Shown: one piece after another, positions 1 through 5,129 of the stretch | Layout: each line of letters opens with the position of its first letter | How positions within the stretch are numbered: position 1 is the first letter of the stretch | DNA from: Thermodesulfobacteriota bacterium | GTDB taxonomy: Bacteria > Desulfobacterota > DSM-4660 > Desulfatiglandales > HGW-15 | Direction: 5' to 3' | NCBI GenBank assembly: GCA_025454125.1 | Contig: JALOPA010000218.1 | Location: 1-5,188, forward strand | Length of the DNA: 5,188 nt | Notes under the pieces: generated by a model | Told to the model about the DNA's origin: nothing | The model's input: only the letters and a program-made list of their open reading frames with translations | The model's database searches: none | Program-made: the position numbers and the translations under genes

Positions 1-75
1 CCGGGAATACCGAGGCGGGCTCGGTTTTCCCACGGCGCCCTGGAAATCTCCGTGCCCGTCGCGCCCATTCAGCGA

Positions 76-99
76 CCACCTTCGCAGAAGCGGAGGTGG
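76..99 (+). promoter_or_regulatory. Hairpin sequestering the transposase ribosome binding site
   Basis: Bases 76-85 pair with 90-99 over ten positions (one U-G wobble) around an AGAA tetraloop. The right arm contains the Shine-Dalgarno-like GGAGGTGG (92-99), which lies 3 nt before the ATG at 103, so the site that would start translation of the transposase is buried in the stem. Two readings are possible: a REP-like palindrome of the kind found beside REP-associated transposases, or an RNA hairpin limiting transposase translation. The pairing is seen directly; either function is inference. Confidence 0.55.
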
Positions 100-102
100 A
101 AC

Positions 103-225
103 ATGGGGCGCAAGACCGAACCCGACTACCCCGGCGCGTGGTGGCACGTCACCAACCGCGGGATCTGCAAACGAACAGTGTTCGAGTCGTCGACCGACAC
201 ATCCCTCCTCGATGAATGCTTATAA
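103..225 (+). pseudogene. N-terminal fragment of a REP-associated (Y1/IS200-like) tyrosine transposase
   Basis: The frame starts at ATG 103, behind a GGAGGTGG ribosome binding site, and stops at TAA 223-225 after only 40 codons. Residues 9-20 (YPGAWWHVTNRG) match the highly characteristic N-terminal motif of RAYT/Y1 transposases, which usually begin M-x-R-K/P-x-R-x-x-Y-P-G-A-x-x-H-V-x-x-R-G. The following K-R-T-V-F-E also fits the family. Full members are roughly 150-330 residues. The HUH metal-binding motif and the catalytic tyrosine lie downstream and are absent, so this piece cannot be active. The family-like sequence fades at about residue 32 (near base 198). The remaining codons are probably read by chance through the fliD 3' flank, and the stop lies directly beside the fliD stop on the opposite strand (TTATAA, 220-225). 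This is either a deletion remnant or a chimeric contig end. Confidence 0.75.
203..210 (-). promoter_or_regulatory. Orphan Shine-Dalgarno-like site after fliD
   Basis: Read on the minus strand, GAGGAGGG begins 9 nt after the fliD stop codon, a typical position for the ribosome binding site of the next gene in a flagellar operon. In many bacteria that gene is fliS, but none is present here. The sequence further downstream on this strand is the complement of the transposase fragment. The site therefore suggests that the native fliD flank ends near base 200. Only the motif is seen; the identity of the lost gene is inference. Confidence 0.4.
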
Positions 226-2532
226 CGATCCCCAACCTGAATAGGATGCGGTGATCTGTCCTTGCAGCCATTGGCTCTGGCTCTGAATTCTGGACAGAGC
301 GATCTCCATGGCCACGAACCGGTTGACCATGCGCTCTGTTTTTCGGTCCAAACGGGTCTCCATTTCCGCGATTCGCCCTTCAAAGGCGTCGATGCTGTTC
401 TGAAGGGATGTCCTCTTGAACGTCGTGTAGCCGTCATAGGCATCCGTGATGCGGTAGAGGGCCCGGTGGAAAAGCTCTGCAATGCCCAAGGTGAGCGTCA
501 CCTGTCCAACCTCTCCTGTCGCCGAACCGGAATACCTGACGGCGAGACCGTCGACCTGGGTCTCCCCGTCAGAGCCGGTCAGAATCTGACCAGAACCTGA
601 CGCCGCTTCTCCGTTGATGGTCCCCGCCACATCGACCCCGTTGTTCACCTTCACAGGGTTGGTTTGGCTCCCTGTCCACAGGCCGGCATCCGTGTCCTCC
701 TCGACCGTGAAAGCGTAGTCGCTGCCATAGGCATCATGCGTGAACACGAGATGGTTGCCCTCATCGCTGCCGGCTGTGATGGACATGGCATACCGCCCCT
801 CCCGCCCCTCGGGGCTGGCGGTGGACAGGGTGCCGAAGTCGAGGTCGTGAGCCTGGGAGTAATCCAAGGACAGGGAGAGCTGGCTTTCCCCTTCATAGTG
901 ATCGGTCAGGACCAGGTGACCGGTGCTGTCGATCGTCGCGTCCACCGCGCCCCCGAACGCCGCTTCGATAGCCGACAAGAGGCCCTGCACCGTGTCTGAC
1001 GATGCCTGGGAAATCGGATAGGTACCCGACACGCTCTGTCCATTCCTGGAGGTCCCCGAAAAGGAGACCCTGTCCCCGTCTGCCAGGTTGGCGCCGTCAA
1101 TGTTGGCCCACGTTGTGGATGAAGTGATGGGAGTTCCGCCCGATGTCAATGCCGCGCTCCCGGCCAGGGCTTCCGTATAGACCGCATCCCGTTCCGCATT
1201 GACGGCCTCGACGATGTCGGAAAGGGTCATTCCCGCAGTCAGGACAACCACGGCTGTTTTCGTCCCCTCCCGAAGGGTCAGGGTCTCGTCTGTTCCCAGA
1301 GTGGCGCTGATCGCGGCATCGCTCGCCGTGGTGCTTCGAGTGGCGGCCTGGGTGATGGTGACGGCATAGGCGCCGGCCTTGGTGTCTCGGGAATGGGACA
1401 GGTATTCCAGGGACCCGCTGTCGGAGATGCCGGTGGCTGAAAAAAGGCCTTTCACGTCATTGAAACGGGTATCGAGGAACCCACGCACCTTGTCTTCATC
1501 GACGGTGAGCTGACCCACCCTATCCACATTCACTCCCAGGAGGCCCAGGGTGGAGAGCTCCGGCGAAGCGCCCCAGACCTGCTGAATCAGGCAAGTGGTG
1601 AGGTCGGATTTGACGGAGGAAAGCGTGCCGTCCCCGAAGAGAACTCCGCCCGGCTTGCCCTGTTCCTCGTCATAGGTCTGCTGCTCTTTGATGGTGGCGG
1701 CTACCGAGTTGTAGGCGGAAACGAAATTCTCGATCTTTTCCATGAGAGCGTCCAGATCGCGATCGATCGTGAGCGTGACGGTCGTGTTCTCATCCGCCTT
1801 CAGGAGTTTGAGGGTTACCCCCGGCAGCAGATCCGTTATCGTGTTCTCCCTTCGGGTCACCTCGACTCCATCCACCCGCAGGGAGGCGTCGGCCCCGGCG
1901 ACCAGTTCCTCCAGAACCAGGCCTGAACCGTTGTCAATGTCGATCCCCTCGGCGCCTGTTGACTCGCTGGTCAAGATCAGTCGATTATCGTTCGCAGCAT
2001 AGGAGACGACGGAGGCGCTGACCCCGGTGGGGAGCGTGCCGGCGTTGGCGTTATTGATCTTATTCCGCAGGCTGGTCAGGGTATCCGTCGCTTCTACAGT
2101 GATGGTCCTTCCGTTGATGAGGATGTCTCCCGCATAGGAGGCGCCCAGGGAAGCGGTAACACTCGCGAAAGAGGGGGATGCGAGTTTCTGGGCTTTGGCC
2201 ACGGCGTCCACTCTGATTTCGTAGGACCCCTTGGAGGCGGAGGAAGACGTGATTACGGAGAGGAGGCCGGCAGCATCCACAGTCGTGTCCGACGTGACCG
2301 CCGGCGAGTAGAGAGCAAAGCCCTCCGGGTCCTGCAGGTCCTCGGCCGCGGTCTTCAGGGAAAGGAGTTTCGTGTTGAAGGACTGCCACTCCTTGAGCTT
2401 TTGTTCATATTCCGTTTTCCGGCTTTCCACTAGATTCACGGCTCGCCGATCAATGGCGATGAGCTGGTCAACCATCGACCGCCAGTCCAACCCGCTCGAC
2501 AAGCCGGACACCTGTTGTGTGCTGAGTGTCAT
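220..2532 (-). CDS. fliD: Flagellar filament cap protein FliD (hook-associated protein 2), enlarged
   Basis: FliD caps the growing flagellar filament outside the cell and helps exported flagellin fold into place. The chosen start is ATG 2532, preceded by GAGGGAG, giving 770 residues that open MTLSTQQVSGLSSGLDW, the usual FliD N-terminus. A GTG 39 bases upstream is in frame but lacks a ribosome binding site. In order: FliD_N with coiled-coil character (about 5-100); a flagellin hook IN-type module (about 101-205); conserved FliD_C core (about 215-368, with LRVDGVEVTR, GDGTLSSVKSDL, TLGLLGVNVDRVGQLTVDEDKV and GFLDTRFNDVKGLFS); an insertion (about 371-682); and the C-terminal helical region (about 685-760, with RxxxMVNRFVAMEIALSRIQSQ). 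E. coli FliD has about 470 residues, so roughly 300 extra lie between the core and the terminal helix. The insertion holds two further IN-like units. The gene follows the flagellin on the same strand after a terminator, with its own candidate promoters. Confidence 0.93.
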   Translation of the reverse strand: MTLSTQQVSGLSSGLDWRSMVDQLIAIDRRAVNLVESRKTEYEQKLKEWQSFNTKLLSLKTAAEDLQDPEGFALYSPAVTSDTTVDAAGLLSVITSSSASKGSYEIRVDAVAKAQKLASPSFASVTASLGASYAGDILINGRTITVEATDTLTSLRNKINNANAGTLPTGVSASVVSYAANDNRLILTSESTGAEGIDIDNGSGLVLEELVAGADASLRVDGVEVTRRENTITDLLPGVTLKLLKADENTTVTLTIDRDLDALMEKIENFVSAYNSVAATIKEQQTYDEEQGKPGGVLFGDGTLSSVKSDLTTCLIQQVWGASPELSTLGLLGVNVDRVGQLTVDEDKVRGFLDTRFNDVKGLFSATGISDSGSLEYLSHSRDTKAGAYAVTITQAATRSTTASDAAISATLGTDETLTLREGTKTAVVVLTAGMTLSDIVEAVNAERDAVYTEALAGSAALTSGGTPITSSTTWANIDGANLADGDRVSFSGTSRNGQSVSGTYPISQASSDTVQGLLSAIEAAFGGAVDATIDSTGHLVLTDHYEGESQLSLSLDYSQAHDLDFGTLSTASPEGREGRYAMSITAGSDEGNHLVFTHDAYGSDYAFTVEEDTDAGLWTGSQTNPVKVNNGVDVAGTINGEAASGSGQILTGSDGETQVDGLAVRYSGSATGEVGQVTLTLGIAELFHRALYRITDAYDGYTTFKRTSLQNSIDAFEGRIAEMETRLDRKTERMVNRFVAMEIALSRIQSQSQWLQGQITASYSGWGSL

Positions 2533-2536
2533 GGGG

Positions 2537-2543
2537 CTCCCTC
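2537..2543 (-). promoter_or_regulatory. fliD ribosome binding site
   Basis: GAGGGAG lies 4 nt before the ATG at 2532. It decides the start: the alternative in-frame GTG at 2571 has no purine-rich site upstream and would add 13 residues (MESREELKHRGSP) unlike any usual FliD N-terminus. Confidence 0.6.
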
Positions 2544-2594
2544 TGTGTTTAAGTTCTTCCCGGCTTTCCACATAACGTACGGCCCTTTGTCTCT

Positions 2595-2622
2595 TTATCG
2601 GTAAACTCCGCCCGGAACTTGA
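2595..2622 (-). promoter_or_regulatory. Candidate sigma-28 (FliA) promoter of fliD
   Basis: The site reads TCAAGTTC-N12-ACCGATAA on the minus strand, against the enteric FliA consensus TAAAGTTT-N11-GCCGATAA. The -10 element matches 7 of 8 and the -35 element 6 of 8, but the spacer is one base longer than optimal. A start near 2588 would leave a leader of about 55 nt. It is weaker than the flagellin promoter in this window. It lies downstream of the sigma-54 site, so fliD may have two start points. Confidence 0.45.
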
Positions 2623-2648
2623 GGTTTTTCAGCCTCTCTGCTTCAATA

Positions 2649-2664
2649 AGCAAAAGGCCTGCCA
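2649..2664 (-). promoter_or_regulatory. Candidate sigma-54 (RpoN) promoter of fliD
   Basis: The minus strand reads TGGCAGGCCTTTTGCT, against the sigma-54 consensus TGGCACGNNNNTTGCW. The invariant GG (-24) and GC (-12) are present at exact spacing, and only one consensus base (C to G) differs. The predicted start is near 2638, leaving a leader of about 106 nt. Sigma-54 control of hook and cap genes is well established in many polar flagellates. The site lies just after the flagellin terminator and before fliD, the expected place. No bacterial enhancer-binding protein site could be assigned. Confidence 0.6.
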
Positions 2665-2680
2665 AAGGGCCTCTTTGATG

Positions 2681-2717
2681 AAAAAAACCCTGTCTCCGCC
2701 ATGGCGGAGGCAGGGTT
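2681..2717 (-). terminator. Intrinsic terminator of the flagellin gene
   Basis: Inverted arms at 2686-2700 and 2703-2717 form a GC-rich stem of 15 positions. There is one A-C mismatch in the minus-strand RNA, and the symmetry is centred on the palindrome CCGCCATGGCGG. In the minus-strand direction the stem runs into seven T residues (2687-2681). There is no T run on the other side, so it acts in one direction and ends flagellin transcription 64 nt or more after the stop codon. Confidence 0.85.
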
Positions 2718-2733
2718 GGGTTGAGGGGTTTGT

Positions 2734-2746
2734 GCAGCGAGGCTGC
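2734..2746 (-). other. Small hairpin in the flagellin 3' untranslated region
   Basis: GCAGC and GCTGC (2734-2738 and 2742-2746) can form a five-pair stem with a three-base loop. It sits between the stop-proximal hairpin and the terminator, making three hairpins in a row in the flagellin 3' untranslated region. There is no T run, so it is not a terminator by itself. Confidence 0.3.
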
Positions 2747-2752
2747 GTTCTA

Positions 2753-2780
2753 TGAAATCGCGCCGTGAGGCGTGATTTCA
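2753..2780 (-). other. Hairpin directly abutting the flagellin stop codon
   Basis: Arms at 2753-2764 and 2769-2780 are complementary at 11 of 12 positions (one A-C mismatch in the minus-strand RNA) around a four-base loop. The hairpin begins at the base after the flagellin TAA (2783-2781). It lacks a T run. A role in protecting the abundant flagellin mRNA from 3' decay is plausible but only inferred. Confidence 0.5.
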
Positions 2781-3881
2781 TTAACCGAAGAGCGAGAGAA
2801 CCTGCTGGGGAGCCAGGTTGGCCTGGGCGAGCATGGCCGTGCCGGCCTGGAGCAGGATCTGGTTCTTGGTGAAGGTGGTCATTTCCGAGGCCATATCCAC
2901 ATCGCGAATCACGGATTCAGCGGCCTGGAAGTTTTCCACGGTGATGGACACGTTGGCCGCTGCATAGCCCAGCCTGTTTTGATAGGCTCCCACGGCGCCC
3001 CGCGCGGTCGCCAGGGTCGAGACCGCGGATTCGATATCATCCAGTTTGCCCTGAGCGCCCGCGGAGGTGGAGATGTCGTTGGCCGCCACACCGAGAGCAC
3101 TGGACTGGACGTTCGACAGGGTGATGGAAATGCGGTCATAGGCCGCCTCACTGTAGCCGACCTGGTAGGCTGCGGTCGAACCTGCGATGACCGTGGGGTC
3201 AGCCGCGGCCAGGGCTGCACCCAGGGTATCGGCCACGGCCGCCGAGGTCTGGGTGAAGCTGATGCCCAGGGTGCCGAAATTGACGTTGCCGGCTCCAGCG
3301 GTCAGGGTCTTGGTTTCCGTGACGCCGTTTTTCGTGATGGAGAGCGCATCGGTGCCCGCATCGTAGGTGACCGTGTGGGCGCCTGTTGCCGCATTGGCGA
3401 AGCTGATGTCATAGATATCACTCACGGCGTTCCAACTGGCTGAGGTGTTGCCTGCGCTGAAGCTCCCGGTCAGCAACTGGCTCCCCGCATACTTGGTGGA
3501 CTGGGCGATCCGGTCGACTTCGAGAACCAGGGCATTGTATTCGTCGGAGAGCTTGCCGATGTCCGTCCCCACGTTGCCTGACGCCGCCTGGGTGGCCAGT
3601 TCCTTCATTCGCGTCAGAATCTCGCCGATCTTGTCCATACCGCCTTCCGCCACCTGAAGCATGGCGTTCGCTTCAGAGACGTTTCTCTGGGCCACCTTGA
3701 GGCTGGCGATCTGGGCTCTGAATCTCTGGGAGATGGCAAGCCCCGCGGCATCGTCCGCCGCATTGTTGACCCGGTAGCCGGAGGACAGTTTCTCAAGCGA
3801 CTTGGACAGACGGGTATCGGAAACCGTCAGGTTCCTGTGAGCGTTCATTGCTGCAATGTTGTTTTGAATTCTGAGTCCCAT
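2781..3881 (-). CDS. fliC: Flagellin, major filament subunit
   Basis: This is a 366-residue flagellin, exported unfolded by the flagellar type III apparatus and polymerised into the filament beneath the FliD cap. The N-terminal D0/D1 region (about 1-140) starts MGLRIQNNIAAMNAHR and includes LSSGYRVNNAADDAAGLAIS (32-51). The C-terminal D1/D0 region (about 275-366) includes ARGAVGAYQNRL and ends QANLAPQQVLSLFG. The variable middle (about 141-272) is short, Ser/Thr/Ala-rich and beta-prone, so the surface-exposed part is modest. R91, E94 and L95 in RMKELATQ (91-98) align with the D1 helix residues by which enteric flagellins are recognised by TLR5. There is no Cys and no cleavable signal peptide, as expected. 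The start has an ideal ribosome binding site, and a sigma-28 promoter lies about 135 bases upstream. The neighbours are a glycosyltransferase upstream and fliD downstream. The symbol is by type; hag or flaA naming is possible. Confidence 0.96.
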   Translation of the reverse strand: MGLRIQNNIAAMNAHRNLTVSDTRLSKSLEKLSSGYRVNNAADDAAGLAISQRFRAQIASLKVAQRNVSEANAMLQVAEGGMDKIGEILTRMKELATQAASGNVGTDIGKLSDEYNALVLEVDRIAQSTKYAGSQLLTGSFSAGNTSASWNAVSDIYDISFANAATGAHTVTYDAGTDALSITKNGVTETKTLTAGAGNVNFGTLGISFTQTSAAVADTLGAALAAADPTVIAGSTAAYQVGYSEAAYDRISITLSNVQSSALGVAANDISTSAGAQGKLDDIESAVSTLATARGAVGAYQNRLGYAAANVSITVENFQAAESVIRDVDMASEMTTFTKNQILLQAGTAMLAQANLAPQQVLSLFG

Positions 3882-4010
3882 GGTGTTTCCTCCTTGAAGT
3901 GTTTTATTTTGGCTTCCTTGCCGAAGATCATTCAGGCCGGGGCGTTTCGACTGGCCTTTGGCGTTCTCTCCCTCCTTTCCTTGAAGATTGTCTCCACGCC
4001 CTGCTGCTGT
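3882..4010 (-). promoter_or_regulatory. Long flagellin 5' leader with repeated CAAGGA elements
   Basis: From the predicted sigma-28 start (near 4010) to the ATG the leader is about 129 nt. CTTCAAGGA occurs twice (3986-3978 and 3899-3891), and a third CAAGGAA lies at 3920-3914, in the loop of a short GGC/GCC stem. A second, strong Shine-Dalgarno-like AAAGGAGGG (3978-3970) has no start codon in the following 15 bases. Multiple GGA motifs, one over the ribosome site, are the hallmark of CsrA-regulated flagellin leaders such as Bacillus hag. The motifs are seen; CsrA binding is inference. Confidence 0.4.
3888..3895 (-). promoter_or_regulatory. Flagellin ribosome binding site
   Basis: AAGGAGGA is a near-perfect anti-16S match with a 6-nt spacer to the ATG at 3881, as expected for a very highly expressed protein. 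It overlaps the repeated CTTCAAGGA element (3891-3899), so anything binding that element would cover the ribosome site. Confidence 0.85.
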
Positions 4011-4016
4011 TTTTCA

Positions 4017-4043
4017 ATATCGGCAGGCGTTCACAGAACTTTA
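4017..4043 (-). promoter_or_regulatory. Sigma-28 (FliA) promoter of the flagellin gene
   Basis: The minus strand reads TAAAGTTC-N11-GCCGATAT, against the FliA consensus TAAAGTTT-N11-GCCGATAA. Seven of eight bases match in each element, and the spacing is exact. Late (class 3) flagellin genes are typically driven by this sigma factor once the hook is complete and the anti-sigma factor FlgM is exported. The site starts 39 bases after the glycosyltransferase stop codon, with no clear terminator between them. Confidence 0.88.
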
Positions 4044-4082
4044 GCTCTTTCTGGGTGGAAGCCGTGGGGCGCCAAGGCGGGT

Positions 4083-5129
4083 TCAGGCGGCGGGACTGGA
4101 GAGGGCATTTTTCGGATCCCCTTGCCGGAGAAAACGACGGGTCCATTCTTGGAGGAACGCCGCGTCGCGGCAGCCGAGATCATAGGCGGTCTCAAACCAC
4201 GAAAGGGCCTGTTCCATCATGGAATGGGCGAGGTAAAATCGAGAAATCCTCATGGCCCTCTCCGGCAGTCGCCCTTCTTCCTCGAAGGCCAGCCTGAAGC
4301 CGGCCTCGGCTTCGTCATAGTCCTTCTCCATGAAGCAGGCGGAGGCCAGCGCAAAGAGGACCTCGTGTCTTTTGCCGTAACTGCTGAAGTAGATCCCTTT
4401 CATCTTCTCTGGTTCGGCTTCAAACAGGGATCGCGCTTCCAGGAACTTCAAGGCGGCTTCCCGGCACTTCTTCCATTCCTGCCGTTGGAGGCAGAGCGCG
4501 GCCAGAAAGTGGTAGGCGTTGAGGTCCAGGTCAAAGTGGCGGAGGCCGGCCAGGCACGCATTTTCCGCTTGGTCCGGACGGCCCAGCATGAAATGACCGT
4601 GGGCCACATTGAAGAAGGCGGTCGCAAAGTGCGGGTCGCGGTCGCCTCTGGTCTGCACCAGGCGAATCGCCCGCATCCCCTCGTCGATCGCTTTTTCGAA
4701 GTCCCCGTGCAGCGCATAGGACGTGGACAGCTGCATGCGGCAGAGCGCGTTGTCAGGCTCCTCTCTCAGCGTTTCGAGCAGGAGAGAAACGGTCCTCCTG
4801 TGTTTTTCCTCCATCTTTTCCGGAGCCAGGTCATACCCGTGGTGCCTGAACTTGAGACGCGTGAACTCCCCCCGGCCTGCAACCCGGAGCCGGTTGTGAA
4901 TCCGGCCTTCGTAGTGGATTCCCATCCTGTTTCGAAACAGGCGAATCTGGTTGAACACCCCCCGGACCGAACCGCTCCGGTCCATGTCGTAGCACTGAAG
5001 GAGAAGATAATCGGCCGAGGTCTCTCCGGTGACGTCCCTGATTCTTGCCGCGTCTTCGGGAAACAGCTCTTCATCCGCATCGACCACCAGGATCCACGAT
5101 CCCTTTGCATAGGACAGGGACTGGTTCCT
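4083..5129 (-). CDS. Glycosyltransferase family 2 with TPR repeats, N-terminally truncated; candidate flagellin glycosyltransferase
   Basis: The readable frame has 348 residues, counted from R at 5129. It begins inside the GT-A fold at RNQSLSYAKGSWILVVDADE, where D17-A-D19-E is the metal/nucleotide-sugar DxD-type motif. QIRLFRN (61-67), YEGRIHN (73-79) and HHGYD (96-100) follow, as in WaaE-like and TPR-linked GT2 enzymes. Five helical TPR-like repeats come next (about 125-158, 167-198, 203-232, 253-284, 290-319), probably for protein binding. About 70 N-terminal residues carrying the first Rossmann strands, usually with a VKNEE-type motif, are missing: upstream of R the similarity stops, and a TGA occurs in frame at 5138-5136. 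A GTG at 5087 could nominally start the frame but lies inside the DxD strand, so it is not a real start. Its place before fliC suggests flagellin O-glycosylation; the sugar and target are unknown. Whether the gene is broken in the genome or only at this sequence end is undecided. Confidence 0.8.
   Translation of the reverse strand, partial: RNQSLSYAKGSWILVVDADEELFPEDAARIRDVTGETSADYLLLQCYDMDRSGSVRGVFNQIRLFRNRMGIHYEGRIHNRLRVAGRGEFTRLKFRHHGYDLAPEKMEEKHRRTVSLLLETLREEPDNALCRMQLSTSYALHGDFEKAIDEGMRAIRLVQTRGDRDPHFATAFFNVAHGHFMLGRPDQAENACLAGLRHFDLDLNAYHFLAALCLQRQEWKKCREAALKFLEARSLFEAEPEKMKGIYFSSYGKRHEVLFALASACFMEKDYDEAEAGFRLAFEEEGRLPERAMRISRFYLAHSMMEQALSWFETAYDLGCRDAAFLQEWTRRFLRQGDPKNALSSPAA

Noticed and set aside
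28..40. 13-base sequence TCCCACGGCGCCC shared with 2988-3000 inside the flagellin gene
   Set aside because: The match does not extend on either side, and a GC-rich 13-mer can recur by chance; no repeat family or duplication is indicated.
262..999. Plus-strand frames of about 110 codons opposite the fliD 3' half
   Set aside because: They are antisense shadows of the strongly supported fliD reading frame and show no family motifs.
2533..2571. GTG at 2571 as the fliD start
   Set aside because: It has no ribosome binding site and adds 13 residues not typical of FliD. The internal ATG at 2532 has GAGGGAG and gives the classical N-terminus.
2651..2677. Inverted repeat around AGGCC/GGCCT as a second flagellin terminator
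   Set aside because: The stem is short and bulged and the following T tract is interrupted. The same bases are better explained as the sigma-54 promoter of fliD, and a strong terminator already lies upstream.
2772..3443. Open 223-codon plus-strand frame antisense to the flagellin gene
   Set aside because: It mirrors the third-position GC bias of the well-supported flagellin gene, is Gly/Arg/His-rich with no recognisable domain, and lacks a convincing ribosome binding site.
4044..4082. Possible terminator between the glycosyltransferase and the flagellin promoter
   Set aside because: The GC-rich stretch has no stable stem followed by a T run in the minus-strand direction, so readthrough into the flagellin unit cannot be excluded.
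5085..5087. GTG at 5087 as a genuine start of the glycosyltransferase
   Set aside because: It lies within the beta strand preceding the DxD motif, and clear homology continues 14 residues upstream, so the protein is truncated rather than starting here.
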